The notes below the pieces were generated by a model that saw only the letters and a program-made list of their open reading frames with translations, made no database searches and had not been told where the DNA came from. This document shows, piece by piece, positions 36,119 to 43,867 of a stretch of 64,000 nt of DNA. Made by a program: the position numbers and the translations under genes. The number at the start of each line of letters is the position of its first letter. Positions within the stretch are counted from its first letter, which is position 1. This DNA is from Paenibacillus beijingensis (GTDB taxonomy: Bacteria > Bacillota > Bacilli > Paenibacillales > Paenibacillaceae), in contig NZ_CP011058.1 in NCBI RefSeq assembly GCF_000961095.1, forward strand, positions 248,001 to 312,000, given 5' to 3'.

Positions 36119-36816
36119 AAGGCCTCCATTTTGTACCCGATTCCCCAAACCGTCTTAATGAATTTGGGATTCTGCGGATCCTTTTCGACTTTTTCGCGAA
36201 TTTTACGGATATGAACCATAACGGTATTTTTCGATTCCATATAAGGCTCGTTCCAAGCCGCTTCGTAAATGCGTTCCGTACTGAGAACGATCCCCCGGTT
36301 AATGGCCAGCAGCGTCAGGATCGCGAATTCGCGGGGAGTGAGTTTGACCTGCCGCCGGTCCACCTCCACCGAATGGGTTGCCGTATTAATGACAAGATCG
36401 TCGATCACGATCTCCTGCTCGCTCTGCTCTGTCTTTTGCACGCCCAACCGTTTGTAGCGCCGAAGCTGGGACTTGACGCGGGCAACGAGGACAAGCGGAC
36501 TGAACGGCTTGGAGACGTAATCGTCGGCGCCGATGCTGAGTCCGGCAATTTTATCGATATCCTGCGTTTTGGCGGACAGCATAATAATCGGAATGTTGTT
36601 ATCTTCCCTGATCTTCATACAAGCCTGAAGCCCGTCCATCTTGGGCATCATCACATCCAGAATGATCAGATCGACTTCGTTCCGGCTCAGTTGCTCCAAC
36701 GCTTCAAGCCCGTTCGACGCCTGCAGCAGCTGAAAGCCTTCATTGCGCAAATAAATTTCCATCAGCTTTAAAATTTCTTTCTCGTCATCGACGATCAGGA
36801 TCGTCTCGCTGGACAT
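36115..36816 (-). CDS. vanR: VanR-type response regulator
   Basis: The ATG at 36816 (SSETILIVDDEKEILKLMEI) has AGGAGGGG 5 bases upstream and gives 233 residues: receiver domain with phosphoacceptor Asp in LIILDVMMPKMD and Lys in VSKPFSP, then a winged-helix domain ending KTVWGIGYKMEAL. This is the OmpR/PhoB class of VanR. Its own leader consists of three copies of a hairpin repeat. It probably binds the 11-bp-spaced boxes found before both the sigma gene and the ligase gene. Confidence 0.92.
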   Translation of the reverse strand: MSSETILIVDDEKEILKLMEIYLRNEGFQLLQASNGLEALEQLSRNEVDLIILDVMMPKMDGLQACMKIREDNNIPIIMLSAKTQDIDKIAGLSIGADDYVSKPFSPLVLVARVKSQLRRYKRLGVQKTEQSEQEIVIDDLVINTATHSVEVDRRQVKLTPREFAILTLLAINRGIVLSTERIYEAAWNEPYMESKNTVMVHIRKIREKVEKDPQNPKFIKTVWGIGYKMEAL

Positions 36817-36824
36817 ATGGCCCC

Positions 36825-36941
36825 TCCTAAAGGTTTTGCGTAAGCAAAACCACTTCGTTAGCATAAGCTTAGTTTTGCGAAGCAAAACACTTCGTAAGCA
36901 TTAGCTTAGTTTTGCGGCAGCAACACCACTTCGTTAGCATT
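36825..36941 (-). repeat. Three tandem copies of a hairpin repeat in the vanR leader
   Basis: On the minus strand, three units of 37-39 bases each begin (A/T)ATGCT(A/T)ACGAAGTG and contain a GTTTTGC/GCAAAAC hairpin. The third unit (perfect 8-bp stem GGTTTTGC-TTAC... at 36832-36851) ends exactly at the AGGAGG of vanR. A related single copy lies in front of the gene at 46150, also ending at AGGAGG. See the finding on this repeat. Confidence 0.85.
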
Positions 36942-36999
36942 GCGTTGATTTTTAATATACATAGGGATGAAGCCAACTACAAGCTTGTGGCCTGCTCTT

Positions 37000-37587
37000 T
37001 CACAGACAAGGCGGGAGATCCCGCATAATCGCCTGCGACCAGAGCTCCGTATCAAGACGGGCGAAGCCGCTAAGCTTCATATTGACCTCCTCTCCCTGCT
37101 TCAATCTATGGAGGTATTTGCGCGTGCGGAAAAGATGGGCTTTTACGGTTGGGATCGTACAATCCATCGTATCCGCGATTTCCTGCATCGTATAGTTGAA
37201 GTATTTGGCGAGCAGCCACATTTCGATATTCCGCCGGGGCAGCCGTTCGGCCAGCCATTCCACCAATTGGCGCACTTCGGCGTAATCGTTATCCCGGTAA
37301 TACAATGGAAAAACCTGCGAGCTTAACCGGCTTCTTCTCTTCCTGCTGCGGCAAATGTCGATCCATAAATTTTTGGCTACCCGGAACAGAAAAGGCTTGG
37401 CATCCCGTGCCGGCTCCCAATTGACAACATAAACCATGGATCTGAGCAGCGTTTCCTGAAACAAGTCTTCGCTATCCCATTTAGATTTCGTCAGAAAATA
37501 ACAATAACTCCGCAGATCGTTCACAGCGTCATTCGTCAGCATGGAGTCCATCCGGATATCTTTCACGCCGGTCGCCAGCTTTTTCAT
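37000..37587 (-). CDS. Sigma-70 family (ECF-like) RNA polymerase sigma factor in the van cluster
   Basis: A 195-residue sigma factor. Region 2 is SEDLFQETLLRSMVYVVNWE with the -10-recognition helix RVAKNLWIDICRSRKRR, and region 4 is YTMQEIADTMDCTIPTVKAH. There is no separate anti-sigma gene. It is the first gene of the sigma-vanR-vanS unit. Its promoter is a near-copy of the ligase promoter. A sigma factor is not a usual part of enterococcal van operons, so it may be a special regulator of this cluster or a captured neighbour. The GGAG-11-ATG spacing is the same as in the ligase gene. Confidence 0.88.
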   Translation of the reverse strand: MKKLATGVKDIRMDSMLTNDAVNDLRSYCYFLTKSKWDSEDLFQETLLRSMVYVVNWEPARDAKPFLFRVAKNLWIDICRSRKRRSRLSSQVFPLYYRDNDYAEVRQLVEWLAERLPRRNIEMWLLAKYFNYTMQEIADTMDCTIPTVKAHLFRTRKYLHRLKQGEEVNMKLSGFARLDTELWSQAIMRDLPPCL

Positions 37588-37597
37588 TAATCGCCCG

Positions 37598-37695
37598 TCT
37601 CCTCGTTCATCATAATGCCTTTAGCATAACGTGCCGAATTGATGAACCATTGAAGGCTCGCTTAAGAAAATCATAAGATTTGCTTACCGTTTCTT
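37598..37695 (-). promoter_or_regulatory. Promoter region of the sigma-vanR-vanS operon (duplicate of the ligase promoter)
   Basis: The block matches 34659-34756 without gaps. Boxes TAAGC, TATGA, TAAGC are spaced 11 bp (minus strand, at 37686, 37675, 37664). The -10-like element is TATGCT at 37628-37623. The similarity runs into the coding start: both genes begin MKKL. Confidence 0.7.
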
Positions 37696-37703
37696 TAACA
37701 AAC

Positions 37704-37732
37704 AAAAAAACCACATCTTCACGACGTGGTTT
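37704..37732 (-). terminator. Terminator after the SDR remnant
   Basis: AAACCAC and GTGGTTT enclose TC/GA pairs and a short loop; the minus strand then reads seven T. It insulates the van promoter from the decayed genes upstream. Confidence 0.8.
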
Positions 37733-37761
37733 GATTTACGGTATTGCGCTGCAATGAACTG

Positions 37762-37985
37762 TTAAAATACACTGCGTACTAATCCGCCGTCGATTCGCAG
37801 CGCAGAACCATTGATGGCTGAGGAAAGCGGACTGCTTAAGAAGGTGACGAGATAGGCAATTTCTTCCGGACGAACAGCCTTTGAATAATGGAAGTCGGCC
37901 GGTTCTCCTTCATAAACCGCTCTTCTACGTCCGGGTACTTCTCAATAATCTCCCGGCATCCTTGTTCGGTTCCCAGATCAGCCGC
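37762..37985 (-). pseudogene. Short-chain dehydrogenase C-terminal remnant, frameshifted
   Basis: In one frame the minus strand reads EKYPDVEERFMKENRPTSII then QRL, and in the next frame AVRPEEIAYLVTFLSSPLSS then AINGSALRIDGGLVRSVF and stop. Together these give the typical C-terminus of classical SDR oxidoreductases (RPTSLIxRxxxPEEVAxLVxxLASPLSSATNGAALRVDGG). The frameshift is near 37880. No N-terminal NAD-binding or YxxxK part is found, because the end of the MFS gene occupies its place. It is a dead remnant. Confidence 0.75.
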
Positions 37986-39381
37986 TGCGGATTGAAGATT
38001 CGCGTCGGTTCTCCTTTTTCATTGATTTCAGATGCCAAATGGTATATTTCTTAAGCAAGATGAAGGATAGAAGGGGCAGTACGGATAGCCCAAAGTAAAT
38101 GTTTTGAAACGCCCCTGCCATATCCGCTCCTTGCTGCAGCACGATCAGCATGCCCGTCACGCCTACCCCAAACGCGCCCCCGAAAAAGCTGGCCAGCTGA
38201 TTCATACCAAGTCCAGCCCCCAAGTGTTGTTTCGGAAGATACTGCGAGATTTCATTGGAATTGCTGGCAGTCAGACCGGAAAATCCGAGACTCATAAAAA
38301 AGTAACTGATGAGAACGCCATATATGGAGAGATTGGCTACGGCTGCAAAGAGTACAACGGAAAGCAACAGGAATCCGATTCCCCATCGTGTGACAACGGT
38401 ATTTCCAAACCGGTCGATCGTTTTCCCTATTTTCTTAGAGGCGAACGCAGTCGTGATGGCACCCGGGAAAATAATCAATCCGATCTCCATCGGACTTAAA
38501 TGATAGACTTGCGCAAGCATCATCGGCATGCAAAACAAGGTTGCGAAATTGATAAAATACGCGGCGAAGCTAATCGTAATCAGCGGGGTGAAGCCTTTCT
38601 GCCGCAGCAATTCCGGATGGATAAACGGCGAACGAATTCGATGGATATGCCGTCACAGAAGCCCTGCAGCAGCAAGGCCCATGAACAGCGCCCAAAGAGC
38701 GAACGTCGTCACGAACAGCAAAAGACCCGTAATCCCTGCCGCCACCAGAATGCTTCCGAGCAGATCGAAATGGACGGACTTTTTCTGTTCTTGCGGCACA
38801 TAATGATGAAAGAATGGAATGGTCAACAAAACCAACCCTGTCAGGACAAAAAGATAATTCCATCCGAGAAACTGTGTCAGAGCTCCCCCGATCACAGGAC
38901 CTAACCCAAATCCAAGCGATGTGCCTGAAGCAATAGCGGCCATGGCGCTGCCTCTGCGCTCACTCGGGATATACCGGGAAAAGAGCACATAGCCCAGTCC
39001 CGGAAAGGAAGCAGCCCCGACGGCCTGTAAAATCCGGGCAGCTAGCAATAAAATAAAATGATGGGCAAAATAGCCGAGCAGCGAGGAGATTCCCAATAGA
39101 AGCGCACCAAACAGAACCATTTTTCGGATGGGCAAATAATCGGTCAGCCTGCTGTACGTAATGGTCGCGATTCCAAAAACGACGGAATACGCCGTCACGA
39201 TCCAAGATGCAACCGTCGGAGTTAACGAAAACTCATTTGCAACATTGGGAAGAGCAACGTTAAACATCGTCGTATTCATGACCACCAGCAGCGCCGCCAA
39301 GCTCCAAAACGGGACGATTACTTTTTCATTAAACGTTTTTTCTCTTTTTTTATTGATCTCGATTTCAGATGTGGCTTGCAT
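37978..39381 (-). pseudogene. MFS drug-efflux-type transporter with an in-frame TGA
   Basis: The first 242 codons give a DHA2-like permease N-half (AALLVVMNTTMFNVALPNVA; ILQAVGAASFPGLGYVLFSR). A TGA at 38655-38653 then interrupts, and the same frame continues RHIHRIRSPFIHPELLRQKG for 224 more codons of normal permease. Related transporters have Trp there (GLLWRH), so TGG to TGA is the likely change. Full length would be 467 residues with about 14 helices. The last residues (RRESSIRSG) run into the SDR remnant and look unnatural. It is controlled by the TetR gene upstream, whose operator precedes it. Confidence 0.85.
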
Positions 39382-39422
39382 AATAGCTTCGTGCCTCCTT
39401 TCGCTCGATTCATGTCTTAATA

Positions 39423-39442
39423 TTGAGAACGATTGTTCTCAA
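39423..39442. promoter_or_regulatory. TetR-type operator before the MFS gene
   Basis: TTGAGAAC-GATT-GTTCTCAA is a perfect 8-bp inverted repeat, 42 bases before the MFS start codon. The half-site TTGAGAACGAT recurs at 40077-40087, just upstream of the TetR gene itself, so this TetR probably controls both. Confidence 0.75.
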
Positions 39443-39459
39443 ATTAGTAAAAAAATTTT

Positions 39460-40035
39460 TTAATCCAAAATAGCCAACGTCAAGTCGACAATACTTTCCA
39501 GCTTTTCTCTGTTGTCTGTTGTTTTCACTAAAACCCGCAAGCCCGTTAACGAATTGAACAAATAATAGGAAAGCTTGGCTGCATCATAATGTGCGGGAAT
39601 TTCGCCCGTTCTTTGCCCGTGTGCAACCAGCTCGCAAAGGAGCCGCTCTGTTTTGGCAAAAACCTCATTGACTTTCGCCGCCGCTTCCGTGTCCAGTAAA
39701 GCCAGCTCACACGCCGTATTCACGATCAGGCATCCTTGCGGCCGAACATCCGACTCGCTGATTGCCATTTCAAAAATGCTCCGGATCGCTCGTTTAGCGG
39801 ACGGCAAATCTTGAATGCGGGCTTCGATGGAAGCTCCCACCATCTCGCCATAGCGTTCCAATGCTTGCATAAATAAAGCATGCTTATCTCCAAAAGTATC
39901 ATACATGCTTCGTTTATGGACACCCATTGCTTCGACCAGATCTTTCATGGATGTTTTTTCATAACCTTGACTCCAAAACAAGTGCATTGCTTTCCGCAGC
40001 ACCGTATCAACATCAAACTCTTTATTTCTAGCCAC
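39460..40035 (-). CDS. TetR/AcrR-family repressor
   Basis: A 191-residue regulator. The N-terminal HTH spans about 8-50 (VLRKAMHLFWSQGYEKTSMK, VHKRSMYDTFGDKHALFMQA), followed by an all-helical ligand domain of the TetR_C type. The start is GTG, preceded by AAGGAGG. It is intact although its target transporter is broken. Operators at 39423-39442 and 40077-40087 point to repression of the efflux gene and autorepression. Confidence 0.92.
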   Translation of the reverse strand: MARNKEFDVDTVLRKAMHLFWSQGYEKTSMKDLVEAMGVHKRSMYDTFGDKHALFMQALERYGEMVGASIEARIQDLPSAKRAIRSIFEMAISESDVRPQGCLIVNTACELALLDTEAAAKVNEVFAKTERLLCELVAHGQRTGEIPAHYDAAKLSYYLFNSLTGLRVLVKTTDNREKLESIVDLTLAILD

Positions 40036-40076
40036 GCTCCCTGCATCCTCCTTCCTGGCAAAACGATCATATCATA

Positions 40077-40087
40077 TTGAGAACGAT
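40077..40087. promoter_or_regulatory. TetR half-operator upstream of its own gene
   Basis: TTGAGAACGAT matches the first 11 bases of the operator at 39423-39442. It lies 42 bases before the tetR start. Confidence 0.5.
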
Positions 40088-40173
40088 CGGTAAAGAATTT
40101 TGAAAAGATTTCTTTTTCCTGCCATACCGAAGCGGGAAATCAGATGCACCTATTGAAACGATCTCAACGCAAG

Positions 40174-40207
40174 AAAAGCCTGTTGAGTTAACGATACTCA
40201 ACAGGCT
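40174..40207 (-). terminator. Hairpin terminator downstream of aldo/keto reductase gene
   Basis: AGCCTGTTGAG and CTCAACAGGCT form a perfect 11-bp stem with a 9-base loop; the minus strand then reads TTTTCTTG. It is about 95 bases after the reductase stop. Confidence 0.75.
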
Positions 40208-40300
40208 GGCGAGGCTTAGAATCGTTTCCAAGACTCGAACAACATTTATTGTTTTGCTTGAAGCGCAAGACGAGCAGTCGAGCGCATCTTTTTTTCAATT

Positions 40301-41125
40301 TCACCGCACGTGCAATTCGTTTGGATGCGGACCTTTGCGGCGGTTACGATCCAGCTTGTTGATTTCATCCATTTCATTCGCGCTCAACTCGAAATCAAAA
40401 ACTTGGAAATTTTCTTCAATTCGCGAAGGTGTCACCGATTTCGGGATGACGATCGAGTTGTTTTGCAGATGCCAGCGAAGCACGACTTGAGCCGGCGTTT
40501 TGCCTTGTGCTTCGGCAATCTTTACGATCACTTCGTCTTTCAGCACTTCGCCGCCTTGATCGAGAGGACTCCACGCTTCCACAAAAATGTCATGTTTGGC
40601 ACAGAAATCTTTGAGCTCATTCTGGGCAAGGTATGGATGACACTCGATTTGGTTTAATACCGGCTTCACTTCACATTCGTTAAACAGACGTTCCAAATGT
40701 TCAATCTCGAAGTTGCATACGCCGATCGCTTTGACACGGCCGTCCTGATAAAGCCGTTCCAATGCTTTGTAAGTATCGACATACTGATCGAATTGCGGAG
40801 TCGGCCAGTGGATCAAATACAGATCGATATAATCGAGACCGAGCCGCTCCAGACTTTCGTCAAATGCGCGCAACGTGTTATCATAGCCCTGATCGCTGTT
40901 CCAAACTTTTGTCGTAATAAACAGCTGCTCACGAGGCACGGACGACTGCTTAATCGCTTTGCCTACACCTATTTCATTCTTGTAAATCATCGCTGTATCA
41001 ATCGAGGTATAACCCACTTCAATCGCTTTTGCGACCGCAGCAGCAGCTTGTTCATCTTCTACTTGCCAAACGCCAAACCCGAGCTGTGGCATCTTCAAAC
41101 CGTTATTCAAGGTAACAAAATTCAT
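40301..41125 (-). CDS. Aldo/keto reductase
   Basis: The ATG at 41125 (NFVTLNNGLKMPQLGFGVWQ) follows GGAGGAG. The 274-residue barrel has the family tetrad: Asp and Tyr in SIDTAMIYKNE, Lys in TTKVWN, His in LIHWPTPQ, and the NADPH motif VIPKSVTPSR. It is a paralogue of the gene at 28912-29754. It lies 20 bases after the IclR gene, which should regulate it. It probably reduces small aldehydes or dicarbonyls. Confidence 0.93.
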   Translation of the reverse strand: MNFVTLNNGLKMPQLGFGVWQVEDEQAAAAVAKAIEVGYTSIDTAMIYKNEIGVGKAIKQSSVPREQLFITTKVWNSDQGYDNTLRAFDESLERLGLDYIDLYLIHWPTPQFDQYVDTYKALERLYQDGRVKAIGVCNFEIEHLERLFNECEVKPVLNQIECHPYLAQNELKDFCAKHDIFVEAWSPLDQGGEVLKDEVIVKIAEAQGKTPAQVVLRWHLQNNSIVIPKSVTPSRIEENFQVFDFELSANEMDEINKLDRNRRKGPHPNELHVR

Positions 41126-41145
41126 ATTATTATTCTCCTCCTTGA

Positions 41146-41895
41146 TCAAAGTGTTTCCGAAATCGCTCTAGCGCACGCTGTAACAAGCTCAATATGAAAG
41201 GCGTCCTTTTCTCTGCTCATTCGAACCGAAGGGCCGGTTAACGCGATGGCCGCAATGACTTGATCGCCTTTACGAATCGGCGCACCTATACATCTGACGC
41301 CGATTTCTCCCTCTTCGTTGTCCAAGGAATAACCGTTTGTTTTGATACGGTCTAATTCCTCATGAAATAATTGCAGGGACGTAATCGTATGCTCCGTCTT
41401 TTGATCAAAAGATAATTGATCCATGATCCTGATCTGCTCTTTCTTGTCTTGGAATGCTAACAGACATTTCCCGATCGCATCGGCATGAAGAGAAAGGCGA
41501 TCTCCGATTTCATGATGGGTCCGCGTAGCATATTTTCCTTGAACGGCCTGTGTTATCATCACGTCCGTCCCTTGGAGCATGCCGATGTAGGTTGTCTCCC
41601 CGGTTTCGCTGCTTAAGCGATCCATAAACGAAACCGATCTCCACAGGAAATAATCATGCCGTTGCTGATTCTTGTTCATAAGCTTGGAGAGCAGAATATC
41701 CGATACTGCATAACGATTCTGCTTGTTTTTCGAAATGAAATGGTTCTGCTCCAGTGTGCTCACCAAACGATAAGCGGTGCTTTGATTCAGCTTCAGCTTT
41801 TCGATGATCTCCTGAGTGGACAAGCCCGGCTGCTCGACAAGCAAATGGAAAATATCCAGCCCTTTTTTTAGCGTTCCGACTTCGTTGCGGTTGAT
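41146..41895 (-). CDS. IclR-family regulator with apparent ATC start codon
   Basis: The C-terminal effector domain (ETTYIGMLQGTDVMITQAVQ, HADAIGKCLLAF, GEIGVRCIGAPIRKGD) and the HTH (LSTQEIIEKLKLNQSTAYRL) are complete. Protein-like sequence begins INRNEVGTLKKGLDIFHLLV, directly after AGGAGG-TTATAG, where family members start with Met; here the codon is ATC. No ATG, GTG or TTG exists at that place. The first usual alternative is TTG at 41844, which would lose part of the first HTH helix. So it is either a gene using a rare ATC start at low level, or a start-codon mutant. Otherwise it would control the adjacent reductase gene. Confidence 0.75.
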   Translation of the reverse strand: MNRNEVGTLKKGLDIFHLLVEQPGLSTQEIIEKLKLNQSTAYRLVSTLEQNHFISKNKQNRYAVSDILLSKLMNKNQQRHDYFLWRSVSFMDRLSSETGETTYIGMLQGTDVMITQAVQGKYATRTHHEIGDRLSLHADAIGKCLLAFQDKKEQIRIMDQLSFDQKTEHTITSLQLFHEELDRIKTNGYSLDNEEGEIGVRCIGAPIRKGDQVIAAIALTGPSVRMSREKDAFHIELVTACARAISETL

Positions 41896-42087
41896 CTATA
41901 ACCTCCTCCTCTATGTATTCATTAGTTACAGGAAATAGTATAGCACTAAGATGATTGATTATCAAATAAAGAGAATGTGAATAGGGATTTTATCCATAAT
42001 GGATAAATTATAGTTTTCGTTGCTTCCACTGATGCACGCTTCCGTTATCGTTAGTCACTCACTTCTTATTACAAGAGCGGAATTACG

Positions 42088-42116
42088 TTGACATTGGCGG
42101 CTAGCGGTTCTATATT
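42088..42116 (+). promoter_or_regulatory. Promoter of the TetR gene at 42164
   Basis: TTGACA (42088-42093), 17-base spacer, TATATT (42111-42116): a near-consensus vegetative promoter 48 bases before the start codon. Confidence 0.85.
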
Positions 42117-42119
42117 GAT

Positions 42120-42135
42120 GTTAGTTACCACTAAC
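42120..42135. promoter_or_regulatory. TetR operator GTTAGT-TACC-ACTAAC
   Basis: A perfect 6-bp inverted repeat sits directly downstream of the -10 box of the TetR gene, where binding would block transcription. A variant of it lies at 42765-42783, before the next gene. Confidence 0.75.
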
Positions 42136-42163
42136 AATCATTCAACGCAGACGAGGTGTCATA

Positions 42164-42751
42164 ATGGAGGAAGCAGCAGCGGGAACCGCGGACCGGATTC
42201 TTCTGGCAGCTCTTCGCTTAATGCAGGAAAAAGGGTTCAAATCGGTGACGATCAAAGATATTGCTCAAGCCTCGCAAGTCAGCGAAATGACCGTTTTCCG
42301 TCATTTTGAAACGAAAAAAGGGGTTTTGGAAGCAGCCGTTACGAAATACTCGTATATTCCGAGCTTCAAGAAATTATTTGATGAAAGAATCGTTTGGGAC
42401 TTGGAACAAGACCTTGGGCTGATTGCCGAGTCTTATCTTGATTCGATGGATCATAATCAATCGATTTTTCTGATTGCGGTTCAAGAACGGACAACAATGC
42501 CTGAACTGGCAGGATTTATTTCCGAAAATACAATGCAATTGAAGCAGCTTATCGCAGCCTATTTTATTGCGATGCAGGATAAGAAGAAGATGGTTCATTC
42601 CGATGCGAACGTGCAAGCGATGACTTTCTTAACGACGTTATATGGCTATTTTTCTTCAACCGCCTTATGGGGTACACAATTCATCCGCGAATCGAAAGAA
42701 CAATTCATTCAACAATTTATCGCTGCTTTTTGCAACGGGTTAAAAAAATAA
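42164..42751 (+). CDS. TetR/AcrR-family repressor
   Basis: A 195-residue regulator with an N-terminal HTH (about 10-55: RILLAALRLMQEKGFKSVTI, VSEMTVFRHFETKKGVLEAA) and a helical ligand-binding domain. GAGGTG precedes the ATG. It is first of a two-gene unit with the NAD(P)-binding protein, and matching GTTAGTTAC operators precede both genes, so it represses itself and its neighbour. Confidence 0.92.
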   Translation: MEEAAAGTADRILLAALRLMQEKGFKSVTIKDIAQASQVSEMTVFRHFETKKGVLEAAVTKYSYIPSFKKLFDERIVWDLEQDLGLIAESYLDSMDHNQSIFLIAVQERTTMPELAGFISENTMQLKQLIAAYFIAMQDKKKMVHSDANVQAMTFLTTLYGYFSSTALWGTQFIRESKEQFIQQFIAAFCNGLKK

Positions 42752-42764
42752 TTTTTTCGCATAG

Positions 42765-42783
42765 GTTAGTTACTGATAACTAT
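42765..42783. promoter_or_regulatory. Second TetR operator, before the NAD(P)-binding protein gene
   Basis: GTTAGTTACTGATAACTAT shares GTTAGTTAC and TAAC with the operator at 42120-42135 and contains TAGTTA-CTGA-TAACTA. It lies between the TetR stop and the next start. Confidence 0.65.
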
Positions 42784-42804
42784 CCTTGCACAGGAGTGTG
42801 CGCC

Positions 42805-43446
42805 ATGAAACTGATCGTTTTCGGAGCTACCGGCGGCACCGGCCGTCAAGCTGTGGAGCTACTGCTGGCCGCAGGCCATGAGGTGACCGCCGTCGTCCGA
42901 CAACCCGACAAGTTTGAGATGTTTCATGAACGACTGATTGTCATACGGGGGGATGTGTTCGCCCCTTCCACAATCCAGTCTGCCATGGTTGGGAAAGATG
43001 CCGTGCTTTCAGCACTTGGCGTCAATCACCGACAACCGACAACCGTTTATTCGGAAGGTACGGACCATGTGATCCGGGCCATGCGAAACGCCGGTGTGCA
43101 CCGGCTCATTTGCTTATCGGCTTCCGCTCTCGAGATCCCTCCGGATACGCGGTTTATGCCGCGTCTGATCATTCAATTGATTGTTCGGCGCTTATTTAAA
43201 CATCTTTATGAAGACATGGAGCGGATGGAACAGAACGTTCGCCGATCCGCACTTGATTGGACGATCATCCGCCCTCCGAGATTAACGAACGGCTCGAGAA
43301 CGGGCACATACAGAATTGCCGTCAATCGACCGATGACCAAGGCGAAAGGTCTACGAGGAATTTCGCGGGCGGATCTCGCCGACTGTATGGTAGACCTGTT
43401 GAACAACCCCGCTTCTTATCAAAGTCTCATCGAAATCTCCTATTAA
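42805..43446 (+). CDS. NAD(P)H-binding protein (NmrA/SDR_a5-like)
   Basis: The ATG at 42805 with CAGGAG upstream gives a 213-residue protein beginning KLIVFGATGGTGRQAVELLL, the Rossmann dinucleotide-binding motif GATGGTG. The later LDWTIIRPPRLTNG is typical of atypical SDRs that bind NAD(P) and reduce quinones or flavin-like compounds, or sense redox state. An in-frame extension to 42667 is antisense-like overlap with the TetR gene and is rejected. Confidence 0.9.
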   Translation: MKLIVFGATGGTGRQAVELLLAAGHEVTAVVRQPDKFEMFHERLIVIRGDVFAPSTIQSAMVGKDAVLSALGVNHRQPTTVYSEGTDHVIRAMRNAGVHRLICLSASALEIPPDTRFMPRLIIQLIVRRLFKHLYEDMERMEQNVRRSALDWTIIRPPRLTNGSRTGTYRIAVNRPMTKAKGLRGISRADLADCMVDLLNNPASYQSLIEISY

Positions 43447-43505
43447 TGTCATCACGCACCGTCGCATCTCGCGCAGGGAACTCCAATTGAGAGGGGGTGA
43501 AACGG

Positions 43506-43829
43506 ATGAAACAATCCAAACGGGATTTTCTGATGGAACAACTGCTCTTGTGGCCCGGAGTAACGGTTCAGCCTCACCGGTTCGGCGGTGACGAATTTGT
43601 TCTGGACGGCAAGGAAATCGGACATCTGCATGGGGATCATCTTGTCGATCTGATGCTCACCAAACCTGTTCGGGACAGAGTGGTTGAAGCCGGGCTCGCC
43701 TCCCCCCATCACATCTATCCCGACTCGGGATGGGTTTCGGTTTATTTGAAGACAACTGAAGATGTAAAACAGGCAATCGAACTATTGCGCATGAATTATG
43801 AACGGATCGAAAAATCGCGGAAGGCTTAG
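43506..43829 (+). CDS. DUF5519 / luciferase-like domain small protein
   Basis: A 107-residue protein. The motifs LWPGVTVQPHRFGGDEFVLD, EIGHLHGDHLVDLML and YPDSGWVSVYLKTTEDVKQA fit the DUF5519 (luciferase-domain) family, whose function is unknown in bacteria. AGGGGGTGA lies 5 bases before the ATG at 43506; a GTG at 43497 is in frame. It follows the NAD(P)-binding protein gene by 59 bases with no terminator. Confidence 0.7.
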   Translation: MKQSKRDFLMEQLLLWPGVTVQPHRFGGDEFVLDGKEIGHLHGDHLVDLMLTKPVRDRVVEAGLASPHHIYPDSGWVSVYLKTTEDVKQAIELLRMNYERIEKSRKA

Positions 43830-43867
43830 ACTTGGTCGAGTGGTCGGAATTGGTTGAGAGGTCGATG

